NCBI GenBank assembly: GCA_030268105.1
Contig: BSDZ01000013.1
Span: forward strand, 3,515,001-3,579,000
DNA: 64,000 nucleotides
Source of the DNA: Volvox africanus
Lineage: Eukaryota > Chlorophyta > Chlorophyceae > Chlamydomonadales > Volvocaceae
Direction: 5' to 3'
Part shown: piece after piece, positions 46,201-58,700 of the stretch
Position numbering within the stretch: position 1 is the first letter of the stretch
How the letters are laid out: the number at the start of each line of letters is the position of its first letter
Translations under genes and position numbers: made by a program
Notes under the pieces: model-generated
The model's input: only the letters and a program-made list of their open reading frames with translations
What the model was told of the DNA's origin: nothing
The model's database searches: none

Positions 46201-47404
46201 GCACGTTCGGAAAGGGACTGGTGCAGGTGAGCCTATCCTCAGGTCTCCGGATCGAACCCCTCAACAGGAACCTTTTCTTCTTGTCGGCCGCCAGAGGCAC
46301 TACGTGTGTGTGTGTGTGTGTATTGGGGGGAAGGGACTCCCGCTGCATGAAATCCCATTTATGTGGCACTGCTGCTGCCCCTCCTCCCCCCCTCCAGAAG
46401 TACTGCGTGCGCGACTTCTCTGGTTTTCCGTTCCCCTCACCTTTCCGTTCTCCTCACCTCACATGGGGCTCACATGTCCGTACCTCTGTCTCGCAGTACT
46501 ACTTCCCGCTGCGCGATGGGAAGGACGGCGGGGTTCGAGTGACGGTTGCAAAGTGAGTCGCCCAGACCTAAGAACGTGTATGTGTGTGTGCTTTGGGGGG
46601 TTCAGAGGGATCGATTGCAGGGTATTGTAGGGGGAGAGAGCAGCGGGTGACACAAAACCCAGAACCCGCGTATGCTGATGTACTTGCTTGTTCGGTCTCA
46701 TCTCGTCTCAGGTACCTGACGCCGTCTGGGTACGACATCAGCGGCCGGGGTGCAGGGCTGGCGCCTAATCTCGCCTGCGTCGACTACCCTCATGGTGGGT
46801 GTCTGAAGGGCTCAGGTACAGGGCTTGCCGAGGGAAGATCAGAAGGGTGTCTCACATGGAGGGCTGATGGAGCCTCGTACATCGTTCTGACATTTTGGCT
46901 CGGTGGATTGGGAGTTTGGGTAGCAGGGCTGGTGGGCGGGTGGGGTGGGGTGAGGTTGGCTGGGGAAAGGGATCGGCGTCCTTCGCTTCCCGCTGGTACA
47001 CCAGTGGGGCGCCTTCGTATTTTTCCGAGCAAGGGCTACCGGCTGGAGGGGGCTGGAGGAGGCGGAGGACTTATTGTCCAGGAAGTTAAGTCGGCGGTAA
47101 CCGGCGGCGATGTGTGCGTACCGTCCTTCTCGTGCGCGCCCCATATACCTGGGGAGCCTCTTATGTCCTGTCAGTTGGTAGACCGTTGTTCTATGTCCCC
47201 CCGACCCATGGACGGTCGCTCGCCCCGCGCTCCAATAGCGGCTATACTGCCCCGTCTCCACCTTTACCCCCCTACCCCTGTGCTCCCTATCAAATACACA
47301 CATGCTTTATTTCCCGCACGCCTGCAGGCGGTTTGCCCACGAGCCTGCAGCAATCCGACCGGTGCATCAGGCAGGCTGCAGCGCTATTGGCCGACAAGAC
47401 CTGA
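40255..47404 (+). CDS. CTPA: CtpA-like carboxyl-terminal processing protease (S41A), thylakoid lumen
   Basis: This Ser/Lys-dyad protease family removes the C-terminal extension of the D1 protein for photosystem II assembly. Fifteen exons: 40255-40679, 40902-41007, 41170-41220, 41998-42090, 42534-42614, 42830-42998, 43449-43568, 43933-44222, 44606-44765, 45197-45306, 45617-45718, 46149-46226, 46497-46552, 46712-46794, 47328-47404; phases agree, 666 residues. The N-terminus is long and includes a hydrophobic run (FLRVALRAAFAFVCSTAVTL), as expected for two-step lumen targeting. Landmarks: LQDPYTEFLPPSAF; the PDZ (GLGLELGP, SPAEAAGISRGDRLISIDG); LRNNPGG; the nucleophile Ser in ANRSTASASE; the Lys in GERTFGKGLVQ; YLTPSGYDISGRG. 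An Ala/Ser-rich insert follows the PDZ. Intron 8 appears to use a GC donor. TGTAA lies at 47541. D1 is the family's substrate; paralogues of unknown substrate also exist, so which one this is remains open. Confidence 0.9.
42292..42344. repeat. Perfect 17-bp hairpin in a CtpA intron
   Basis: CCATAACCCAGCAGCTT (42292-42308) is repeated as its exact reverse complement at 42328-42344 with a 19-base loop. It lies in the intron between exons 4 and 5. It could be a small mobile-element scar or a structured RNA. Confidence 0.9.
43375..43415. repeat. CCCCCTCT-type pyrimidine repeat
   Basis: Four near-perfect units of an 8-base CCCCCTCT motif immediately upstream of the exon 7 acceptor region of the CtpA gene. 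It probably doubles as part of an extended polypyrimidine tract. Confidence 0.8.
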
Positions 47405-50338
47405 CCTAACCCCCTGGGAGGTGACGGATGAGCTGATAGGGGTCTGTGTATGTGTGTGGTGGATTCGTCCGCACGGGGGTGTGCAGTCTTGTCGCCGCTG
47501 CGGCTGCTACTGCTGCCACCTTTGCTCATGCAAATGTGATTGTAATTGGTGGGAACCTGACCTTCCCACAAAACGTGTTGGGGTGAGGGGGGTCGGGGGG
47601 TCAGGTGCAATCAGAAGACTTGATAGATAGGAGGAGAGAAGAAAATACATAAAAGAAGAAGTACCTGAGTATTTGTGTGTGTAGTTGTAAGCGCCGTTCG
47701 GTTTGCAGGATTGTTTCTGGCATTGTCCGCTGCGACCGCTCTTCCAGCCTCGTAGTTGTCCGTAGTAGTAGTCCGTCACCATTGTTTTGTTGTAGGCCTT
47801 GGTTGTCACAAGTTGTTGCGCATCTATCTATCTATCTACCTGTTTATTTGCATCTAGCAGTTTAAGATCACATCCGAAAAGCGGACTCGCCTGCGGGGAC
47901 AGGTCCCAGAAGGCCGCCACCGCCATGGACGGTGTGCTCCGGCCCACACGTCTCGTTGGTGGCAGCGGCGGCGTTGGGTCTTCGGAGGCAACTCTTCCCG
48001 TTTGGAGTTCAACGCCACACGGTCATCGACCGAGATACGCGTGCGTGTCCTGTGGTGTAATGGCCCATGGCATGGGGTATAGGGCCGTCCTGTAGTACGT
48101 TTGTTGTACATTTATACGGCGGTGGTTGATGGTGATGCCTGTGTATTTGATCTGTATTTTAGATGCTACTTAGTTGAGGGTCAGCCGCGTGTGCCATCAT
48201 GCGAGATCTCCTCTCCGTTGCCTCCCTTCCTCTCTCTCTGTCTCTCTCTCTTTGCGTAAACGTGTGGGTGGGGTGGGTTTGTAAATGTACCATATGGATG
48301 TTGATGTGTTTTATTCTTTCATATGGTTTGGTTGACAAGCTGCATACTCGTAGCCCGGTTAAGAGGTGGCTCAGGTATCTTCCCGTTCGCTCGTGGAAGT
48401 CGGAACGCCTAAACCCTATCGTACTTTCAGGTAAACATTGTAAAATTCGGCTGTAAAGTATGTAATACTATAGGGGAGCCGATGGCTGCAGCGTCGCTTC
48501 GTAAACGATTTGGCACGGGGCACCGGAGCTTGCTCATCGCATTAAGTCAGGGGCCGGACCCTACGCGCCTTTTAGAGGAGGCGTTCCCGACCAAAGCAGT
48601 GCTGCTGATCGGCCGCCTGGTTGAGATCCAGACTTTGGGGCCGCTCGTGGTCAAGACTTCGATATCCAGCAGTCCGACAACGTTGCGACGCATCCGGATA
48701 AGCGCCCCACTGTGTAGAGGATTAATCAAGGCGTGTGCTTAACGCCCGGGTTGTGGCTTCGCGGCTAGTACTCTGAAGGAGCGAAGACGCAACGGAGACC
48801 GAATGCAGTGGGGATCTGGGACACGCTATTATGGCTACTACGGCAGCAGCGGCCGGACAAAAAGTACAAAAAGTGACGCAATGAAGAGGGTCATACGTAA
48901 ACTACGCAGGCAAGGTGGCCTCAACGAGGCCCTCAGCAGCCCCCCAACGGATTTAAGTGCAGTTCGTACGAGTCAGCCCAGGCACAACCTCCTCAATGCC
49001 CCACTCGTTTTCTCATCGTGACCCAGCGCTGTGAGGCGTTAAGATCTCGCCCGGACATGCCATCCATTGCCGCTGACCCGTCCGGAGGGATGAATGCACC
49101 TCTAACCCCCCAGCCAGACCGCCATCACCAATCACATCTGTGTTGCCGAACGGGAGGACAGGTCTGTCAAAACAACGTTCTAACCCCTGGAAGGGGGGGC
49201 AGACGTGCAGAGTGGCCCGAAAACGAAGGGGCAACGAAACGAAAGGGGGCAGCCCGCGTATTTGGCCCCCAGTAACCCAGGCATACGAAAGACATACTAC
49301 TAGCAGCTATGCTACACCAGGATATTCGAGGTGGCAGCTGAAATATCCGGGATAAGATGCAATTTGTAATTTTACCAAAATTATTGCACAAGTTCGGCCA
49401 CGAGGCGCACATCAGAAATGCATCATATAGCGCACCGGCAGTTCCACGAGCATTCATATCTTCGCCCCCCCCTCCCGACCCCGCGGGTGGAATTTCATTG
49501 GTCCTGCGCCACCTAGGGCGCATCCAGGGAGACGCCTCAAGTCCTAACCCACCCACCCAACCCTCGCACATGTCAGCCAAATCCTCAAACTACTACAAAA
49601 GACAACAAAGTCAACTGTCGTAAGTGCAACATTAACCGCAGACCGGAAGCTAGTACCCCACGGGTACGGCATCCCCACGAATATTCCACCCGCCCTGCCA
49701 TAAGAACCCTGACCCATATGCCTGGTGCAACAAAACGCGGGCACAAGGCGCAAGGGCAACAAGGACCCCCCGAGTCCCAGACCGCCTTCACGACCCTCAG
49801 CGCTCAGTCGCTCCCCTCTGCTAACTCCGCAGCTACCTGCCATCCGCATCCTTATCGAAAGGTATCAAAAGGCCTTCATAGAGAAACCCACCATGAAAGG
49901 GCATATAAGGCCGCCCTACCTATCTCGCCGGCATTGCCCGGGGCACGCCCCAAGTTCAGGACTTGCTCCCGGAAGACCCAGCCGAATAGAAATCCCCAGT
50001 CCCCTTAACAAAGAGCTCCGTCACAATCTTACCACTCTGCACTCTGAAGCTGAAGACGGACTCCCCAGGTCTCGGCTGTTTGTCCAGAGAAACTGTGCCG
50101 CAGCCCGCTGTATAGAATTGGCCATCCCCATTATCCGAATGGGGGCCTTGGAAACGGCCGGCGGCTGCGTAGTACGAACCCAATGACAAATACAAATGCC
50201 GCAGTCCCCTCTGCATAGTCCAGCACCATCCCCTGCCAGCGGCAAATCGACATGTCGCGACATGCAATACACGAGCATGGCATATTATGCTAGATGCATA
50301 ACTGCACCCGCTTCTTAGACAAAACCCGCGACCCGCCT
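47405..50338. other. Intergenic between convergent CtpA and RING E3 genes
   Basis: CtpA 3' UTR with TGTAA at 47541, then spacer, then the likely 3' UTR of the minus-strand RING gene. A short TCTA run is at 47823-47840 and a CT run near 48228-48250. Open frames at 48482-48742 (86 codons, RRIRISAPLCRGLIKACA at the end) and 48803-49021 are unsupported. Confidence 0.45.
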
Positions 50339-51152
50339 TCAAAAGAGCAGCAGGCACATTATGACGAAGGAGCCCAGCATCAACAGCAGTCGCGAAAGGA
50401 ATGCCTGCAAAGCAGAAAGATGGATATCAGGCCGTATCCTCGTGAAAAGACATTGCACTTGGGAGAGATTACCCTACCTGATGTTGTTGCTCCGGCGTAA
50501 GTGCCTCGTTGTATCCTTGGCCAGGGCCCAAATGAAAGCCAAATAATGAAGGAAAAACTCCCTGCTGTGCCTGCCCAGGGCTTGCAGCCTGCGATAAGAC
50601 ACGAACATGAAAGTATGCGCGCGCAACTTTGACGAACTTTAAACGCCACCCACCGGTGCAGGAGCTGGTCGCTGTCCAGCTGGGCGTGGCGGTACCGGCT
50701 TAACTGTCTCCTGGACCTTGCTAGCCGGCTCGGAACCACGCCCGTAAATTGGCACAACCTTGTCTATTTCCACGCCCGCTTTACAGACAGGACAGGCCCT
50801 GCTGAAGGCCTGTACCTGCATCCATCTGATATGCAACGATAACTTATTGCAAAGAAAAACATCAAGGTATGCCTAAGCCAAACCCATACCTGTACAGGCA
50901 CGGCCAGCAGAAGAGGTGCCCGCAAAGTGTCACCACGGGCTCCTTGGCGAGTTCCAAGCAAATGTTACACTCAAAGGCAGAGCTGTCCTCCTCGGAATGG
51001 TAATTGGGCTGCGTCGTCGCAACTGACGCGCTTACTGCCTTGTTTAGCGCGTCCTCAAAAACCGCATTTGTCGCATCCGCTGGGGCTGGTGGAGCGGAGG
51101 CCTGGGGCTGTTCTTGAAGTGCCAGCTCAGCGCTCCCAACAGCACTTGCCAT
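50339..51152 (-). CDS. RNF5/RNF185 (plant RMA)-type membrane-anchored RING E3 ubiquitin ligase
   Basis: Four exons on the minus strand, 51152-50890, 50825-50654, 50588-50478 and 50404-50339, splice by GT-AG in phase to 203 residues. An Ala/Gln-rich N-terminus precedes the C3HC4 [34 protein letters not shown], then [20 protein letters not shown], with all eight zinc ligands present. [13 protein letters not shown] linker, a Gly/Gln/Phe segment and a final hydrophobic tail follow ([20 protein letters not shown], stop). Domain order, spacing and tail anchor match RNF5/RNF185 and Arabidopsis RMA proteins, which act in ER-associated degradation. Human relatives have two closely spaced C-terminal helices; here the first is weak. 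Length is typical (180-195 in animals). Confidence 0.92.
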
Positions 51153-51690
51153 TCTACTAAGTTGCGCGAGAATAACTTGTAATGGCTAAAGAATCGATAT
51201 TGTTGAAGTTCTCGTCCTTGATTGCAAGCGAGAATGGTGCGATTTTCACGACCTCGCGAGTCGAGGCTACTAAGTCTCTAACAGCAGGTAAAAGAGATAT
51301 ATGACATTCATGACATGATTTACTTGACACGTGCTCCTAGATCATCATAACTGTTTGGTTACAGGTGTAATTTCGGAAGTCATTCTGCAGTACAACAATC
51401 CACATGCTATGGTTGCTACCTGCCAGGGAAACAGCCCTTCATCTATATCATCTAACACAATCTTATTTGTAACAAATAAACACGATCTAGTCCTCAAAAG
51501 GGTCCACAAGCGACATCCGTGCGTCATATCCTCATAAAGCGTGTTCCCTGCTAACGGAAAGCAGTTCTTTCCTTCTGTCACCGCCGCTTTGCTCCACAAA
51601 ATGACTTCTCCTGTTGAATTATTCCTTTTGTATCAATCACCATTCCTTCTTTCCTCAATGCAAGATCAAATGTAGCTAACCAACTAACCG
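51153..51690. promoter_or_regulatory. RING-gene promoter and WDR7-like 3' UTR
   Basis: The 538 bases between two minus-strand genes must contain the RING E3 promoter and the 3' end of the WDR7-like transcript. TTACA at about 51358-51362 (TGTAA on the minus strand), roughly 330 bases past the WDR7-like stop, is a candidate poly(A) signal. No other element recognised. Confidence 0.4.
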
Positions 51691-52728
51691 TCACGCCCCG
51701 ACAGGCAGTACAAACCGCGCCAAGATCGCCGTCCGATTACGCAGCAGCTCCACGCAACTCTGCCCCGACCAGCGCAGTCGAAACACCCTATCAATCACAC
51801 GCACAAGCCTGACATCTCGGTCTCCCAAAGTCGCTTGTGGCTGCCAGCCCTCCTCCTGCCGCCTCCCTGCTTCCGGCCCTTCATCCTGCATCTGGCCGCA
51901 ATTCCTCAACTCTGCCCCCAACTCCCTTTCTTTCCCCACCCCTTCCTTCCTTCCAACCTCCTCCTCCCCTGCGCAGCACCCTGGCTGTCTGTAGGGGCTC
52001 AGCTCAGCAGCCCCTACGGCCTCCCCTGCCGCTGCACACCCACTCCAGGCCGACGCCCCGGCCCCGTCCATCTGCTGCTGGGGCTCCGGTTGGTTCCGTT
52101 GGCAGTCCTCCTCGCGCTCCTGCTGTTGTTTCGGCTGCCGTAGCTGCAGCGGTGGCGACGGCGGCGGCTGAATCAGCTGTAGCAATCCCGGTAGCAGCCA
52201 GCAATGGCACGGCTGTACCACCAATGCTGGTCGGGCCGCCCCGGGCAGCATCAGAAGCTTGTGGGACCAGGGCAGGTTGAGCGAGTAAATCAGCAGCGCA
52301 GGCGTGGGCGTGCCGTCCATCACCAGCACGGCGAGGTGGTCGCCCTGCCAGTGCGAAGAGAGGGAGACATGGAATTTGATTAGGAGAGATATATCCGTAG
52401 TCGTGGTCGTCGGGTACGTAATACATATTTAGTACATATTCGTACATAATACGTACAGTACGTTAAACGTGCAAAATGGATACGTTTGGCAATTGCGTGT
52501 TGTACAACACGCAATATAGTCGTTGCAAGCTGTCCGTAGCGGACCCATGGGTCAGAAACACACACACTATCTATCTATCTACCTCTGTGGAGTACTTGTC
52601 TCACGGGTCAGGCAGGAGTATAAGGCAGAAATTTGCTGCCAAGAGTGAGACAGCAGGGCATGGCTCTCTGCTGCTGGACGAGCGAAGGAGGAGTGAATGA
52701 GGGCGAAGGCCCGAATGAACGTGTTTGC

Positions 52729-52765
<37 letters not shown>

Positions 52766-55700
52766 CACACACACGCAAACACGTTCATTATATAAAATAT
52801 AACCCGTAATCGTTTTTTTAACTTCAGTTTGGACTGAATCCAATCTTTGCTCCATTGCGCTTTATGTTTTTTCTTGTGCCTGTAATTAACAAGTGTTTCT
52901 ATGGTGCTTTCTATTATACTACTTGTATAGGGTAGTCCAAACTGAAGTTAAAAAAACGATTACGGGTGGAATACTAATTTCCGCCAGTACAACGGATTGG
53001 ATTTTGCAACTGCTGTTTTAGATTCAGCTACTGAGAATATTCAGTTAACTCATAATATTAGAAAGATATTACCTAAAACTTCTGACGTGGAACGTATATA
53101 TGTGTGTGTAGGATAGGGGGGTACATCACCCGTGGCCACTAACCTGGCAGTCCCTACCTTCCCCGGTGTTTCGGGGCACCCTCATCCAGTCTCCCATGCC
53201 GACTTCTCCGAAATCAGTGGTTTTCCCAGGTTCAGCACCCACCACCAGCATCCAGCGGAATCTGCCGAATCAACTAAGGCGTCAACTCCGCTACTGGTCA
53301 GCTCGCAGGTCACTTTAATTGGGGTCGTCACCGTCCATCGACATGGGGGCACCCTGCCCTTAACTTTAGGATTTTTGTCCCGCTCTCGGTCGGGGTAGAA
53401 CCTGGAACTCCAGGGGCATATAAGTCGTGCCATAACGGTCGTGCCTGAACACGTATACACACACACACACATACACACACACACACACACATATATATAT
53501 GTGTGTGTGTACATATGTCTCCCCCCGCCCTCTCTCTCTCTACACACACACATATATACATTTATATGCGTGTGTGTGTGTAGAGAGAGAGGGGGGGAAG
53601 ACATGTGGGGATATGTAGGAATAACGAACACACACACCTGCGGACTGAACTGCAGCGCTGCAACTCCCCCCCGGCCCACGCCACGCAGGACTTCAGGCAG
53701 AGACGAAGCAGGGCCGGGCAACGATGATCTGACGCCGCCGCCGCCAGTAACAGCGACAACTGTTGCCATTCTGCTGCTCGCAACGGGATCTGTAGCGGTA
53801 GCAGCCGCCGCCGAGGTCCCCAGTGTGCCCGCGGCGGCAGTGGGAAGTGGCTGGAGCGCGCCAGGGCCGGGCTGAAGCGGTAGCTGCCACGTGGCGTTGC
53901 CGTGCTCCAAGTCGTAAACGATGACGTACTGGGGCTCACCCGATGGGGAGGCGGCTGCCAGGGGTGGCCCCACCGCCAGCTGGTAAAGCGATGAAGATAT
54001 GCCCAACAAGCAATAGGAAGCAGGGAGAGTGATCAAAAGGGAGTGAGAGGCTCATCGTCATCATACTATGTATACTTACCCCTTCATAATGCCCACCATG
54101 TATCGAGTGGTGCCATCCAGATAGAAACTAGTTCGCGCTCGTGGACTAAGTTCTCGCAAGCCTCCCACTAACCTGCAAAAGCAGTACTCCCGCATTCCCC
54201 ACTGCCGGGTCGCGAAAAGGTCGTCTCCTTCCCCCCCCATACGCGCAAGTCCACACGTACACGCATTTACAGTTCCGCAGCACGCAGACCATGATGGGTG
54301 CATCACCAAAGCACGCAAAACCTTTGCACATACGGCAAGATCCCTCCGCCCGTCGATGCCAGTGATATTCGGCAATGATCCCGCCGTGCGCTCTTCCTCT
54401 TCGCGCATGCATATACTTCCGGGGTCAGGGCGGGTGAACCCTCACCAGCGGCCGACTGCCCAACTCCAGTACACGCTGATGCCAGATGCCCCATGGGGCT
54501 CAGGGTGGGCTCAGCACCCGCCCCCAAACCCACGCCAAAGCCACTGACACACCCCATCAGATGCCCCATACACCCCCGAATCTACGCTTTCTCGCACGCA
54601 ACGCCTTGTGATAAAGCAATGGTAGGCCTGATACCACGAAACCCTACATTTCCCTCAAGGTAGGTGAGCAGCCCACCTGCATGCTGTTGGCGTGCAAAGC
54701 TGCACAGGGCAGAGCAGCTGCCAGATCCGCCGCAACCAGGTAGGCGGGGCGGGCCAGATCGGGGCGGTCGCGGGCCGCGGGTGCCGCGGCACAGCTCGCT
54801 AGCAGGGCCCCCAGGGCTGGTGCTGCGGCGGCCAGACAGCGCCGGCCTGGGCTCCTGGCTGCCAGTCGAGTAAGGGCGGCCGCCACGAGCGGGTGGAGAG
54901 GGAGCGACGCACCTGGAGGGAGCCGTAGGCGAGAGAGCAAGCAGGGGGGGGCCGGGGGAGCGTCAGAAAGACAGTCGTTGTGCGAGAATCTTTGCCTGTG
55001 CATGTATTCAATATCGCATCTGTGTGGGGTACGGCTTCTTTATCATCATGTAATATGATGGCGGATTGTGAGGTTGTGCAGTTACGCGGTTAGGGTTGGT
55101 TTTGGTTAGAACAGTGACAACGACAACGACTGCCACTGCATTGGAACAAAGAGCGAATGAAACATCGAAAAGGGAGGTTCCAGATTGGAGGATGACGTCA
55201 TCCATCTGTAGTACAGTTCACAAAGAACGGGGAGTTAGACTGCGGGGAGGGAGCGGGAGGCTGCTGCACGTCGTCCCCATCCCTTACTACGCGCACTTTG
55301 TCCCTCCATGCCGGTCATCCCCCACCCCCCACCGCCGCAGTCGACCACCTACTGTTCTCCACCTACTGACTGTCCGCACCGAGGTCAGCACATCTTACCG
55401 CGACCAGCCAACTCAGCCAACAAAACAAAACATCCGTCCAAAACGTCATCTGTCCCTTCACGTCCCCGCTGTCGCACCTCCCCCGAACCGCGACATGCCC
55501 TCCAGCATCGCCTCCATGTCCAGCTCCGCCGCCGCCGCCAGAAGCTTTACCACCTGATCCGCGAGCTGTCGAGCGGCACGTTGGGGTGTTGCGGCAGGAG
55601 CAGCGTGCGGCGGCGATCCCGGGGGATAATGACAATGAGGGGTGTGACCCATGGGTCCGTGGGCACCGGCGGCAGCCTGGTGCGCCACAGCCGCGTCGTG

Positions 55701-58700
55701 TGAGACCGCCCTGGTCCCCCGCGGAGGCAAAGGGATCGCATGAGCCAGGTGTAGCACTCTGCAATGAAAGACCAGGAGGCGGCGAGGCCGTGGGGGAAAT
55801 AAGAACAGTTCAGAATGGGGCTATCTCTGTGCACGGGAATTTCGAACGGTTGATTTCCTGGCTGCACTGTTATGTGGCCAAGGCAAAGAGTGACGTGCGC
55901 ACAACAGGGGCCGTGAGGGGCACGTACCTGTCCACAAATCGCGCCCAGGGCTGTAGCTGTTGCCGCCATTGCGCCGCCGCCAGGCTCGAGAGCGCCGCCG
56001 TCAGTATAGCCGCCGCTACCTCCGGCAAGAGCACCTGTCCATCCACCCATAGCCCGTTGCTCTGCTGCTGCTGCTGTTGCTGCGGCGGCGGCGTTGGCGG
56101 CGGCTGCAGCGCCGCTTGCTGGTGCGCAACAGCAGATTGTACGATCCTTGGCACATCGGTCACGTCAGCGCCAACAGAGGCAGATCCCGCCGATGTTCTG
56201 ATGGCTAACGTCAGCGGCAGGCAGAGCAGCTCCACCAGCGACGCAGCGGCGGCGCCGAACAACTGCCGTGGTACGGCATCAGGATGTGCGAGGCATGCGG
56301 CGGCGGCAATTATGGCAGCGGGGTACAGTCGCTGCGGCGGCGGCGGCAGCTGCGACGGCGCCGTGCCAGATGGCCTGCGGCTGCGGCTGTGCTGAGGTGC
56401 GGCGTTTGCCGCTCCTGCGGATTGCGAGGACTCTGACGTCACGACGTCCCGCAGCAGCAACAACTGCATAGCTTGGCTGGGCAGCAGCACTGACATCGGC
56501 GGCTGCGATGAACCAACGTCCCCACCAGGTGCCCCGGCACTGTTCGCGGGGGCCGCCACCCCCTCACCCCGGGGCAGTAACAGCGGCGGGAATGACGGGG
56601 GTGGTTGAGCCGCCGCAGCGACGGGAGCTGACATGGCGGAGGCGGCAGTGTCCAGCGCCCAGGGCTTGGTGTATGCGGACAACAGACGCCGCGCCGCGTC
56701 TCTGACCCATGGGTCCGGTGCAATCCAGCGCCGCGCAAACACCGCCAGGTCAGGTTCGTGGAGTCGCGGACAACTCCAGGAAGGCGACGAAGTGAACGCG
56801 TGCGCCTGAGTGCCTTGCCATGTCGCTGCCAGCGACGCCGCCGCTGGCGAGAGCCGTACGCCAGCGGCGCGGTCCGCCGCCACAGCGTCCCTTGCCATAA
56901 CAAGGCACAGATGGCGCACGCAGCTGGCGGCACGCACGGCAGCCCGGCAAACAGTGCCATGAGCCACGGAGGGGGGTTCTCCCTGCTCCCCTACCATCCC
57001 TAGCGCTCCAGCTAGGGACACGATATGCAGCAGCCGGGCGGCGGCCGCAGTCGGATCTCCAACGACCAATGGGTCCGCGCCATGGCTCCCCGGAGCCTGT
57101 ACAGCAGTGGTCATTAGCGACACCTTGGACACGTGAAAGGAGCTGCACGTCAAGAAACAGCCGCTCGCTGACCCCTTAAGACGCATATACGCGGTCAAAA
57201 TCGCTCAGTCAAAATCTGATCCGAGGGGTCTCGCTTGAAGCTGCTCTGCTTCGTCGTCCTGGTTGACGGAAATTGGGTTTCCAGACCCGTACGGCATAGT
57301 TAACAAAAGATGTATGAGCTTTTCTTGAAAGTATGATATCACTAGCTACACGTAACGCACCTCCTGCCGCCTTACCAAACAAAAGAGTTTTGGTGCTCCC
57401 TATCATCTTCAGCGACAAGGCACTGCCATCCCCTGACCGGTGACGGCGTAAGGACACTGCATCTGTGGATCTGTGTGTCGTTTCCTCCTCCCGCCCCCTC
57501 CCCCGAAACCTCTCGCGGCTTGATGCAGGAGTCCATCGGCGCCAGACATGTATTAGCTTCGGTCGGATTTCGGTATTAGTTTCGGTTTCGGTTAAACCCT
57601 AAGTATTAGTTTCGGTCGGGTTGAACCCTAAACCTTAACTACCCTAACCACCATCCTCCCGCACACGGCCCTCACCTGCGGCATCGCCAATGCGACAGAG
57701 CCACACGCCGACACCAGCGCCGGCTGCACCAGGCAGGGTCCCGTGCTCGTGTCTCCGTACTGCTCGTCGTCTGACTCAGCCCCAAACCGAGGATCCGGGA
57801 TGTGACCGCGGGGCGGCTGTGTCTCTCCCGGCAGACCTGCACCCTGCGGGCTGCATCCCACGGATAGACCTCCCACTCCGGCTGCCGGCTTCACCGTCGC
57901 AGTAGTCGCGGATTGCATGCCGGTGCTCGCGCCGCCGATGCCGTTGCCTGCGGCAGCGCTGGAAGTACCGTTGCACACCAGCCTATAGTCCCCTTCATTG
58001 TCAAAGGCAAACTGGCCTTCCGGCGCCGAATGAGAGCGATGCCACGACACTGAATCATGGGTCGCGGCGGCGCCATTGAAGCACGCCATTGAGGTTACTG
58101 TAGCATCATTCTCGTCCCATTCGCCGCCGTCACTGACCCATGGGTCTCGATCGTGATGGCAAATCAAAATGCCGAGCAACACGAGCACTTCCTCCAATGA
58201 CTGATCAACCCGGGGGTCGCTCACCCAGGGATGTAGCATGCTGACGAGAGCCACCAGAGCCTTCTTGTCACTCAGATCAATGTGTTGAGCATCCACCGGC
58301 GACGGCTCGTCGATTGACAGTCGACCACTTCCCGCGCTGGCACCGCCAATGCTTCTGCCGCCCACGCTGCGGTCAGCCTCGATACTGAAGCGGGACGCGC
58401 CGCCCCGGGAGATGAGTCCAGCTCCTGCTGCCGCTCCTGCTGATGTGGACGGCAACGCGGCGGGCATGTGGTCTCGGGATCCGGCGGCGGCGGCGGCAGT
58501 CCCTAAGTCCAGGGAGGCTCTCCGAGATGGATACGCAGAGACAGACAGCTGGGTAGTGGAGGCGACTGGGGGAAAGGGGATTCCATGAGACTGACTCAAG
58601 CCGTATGGCGGTTGACACGGGCTGCTGCGCGCGACGACCAACCCTGGCCTGCGCGGCACTGGCATTGGGGAGCTCATGCGAGGACTGGACGAGGCCGTAG

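Noticed and set aside
46245..46262. Minus-strand GGTTCGATCC, a perfect tRNA B-box core
   Set aside because: No cloverleaf can be drawn around it; it lies in the intron just past CtpA exon 12.
46584..47630. 348-codon plus-strand open frame
   Set aside because: It is CtpA exon 14 read through its flanking introns. Splice sites and family motifs give the shorter exon 46712-46794.
48482..48742. 86-codon plus-strand open frame with start and stop
   Set aside because: No motif and no splice or context support; length is within chance expectation for this composition.
53441..53875. 144-codon plus-strand frame of Thr/His/Ile repeats
   Set aside because: Translation of CA/TA microsatellites followed by antisense of the 53638-53979 exon.
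57590..57640. Possible interstitial telomere
   Set aside because: Only two or three isolated CCCTAA units, not an array.
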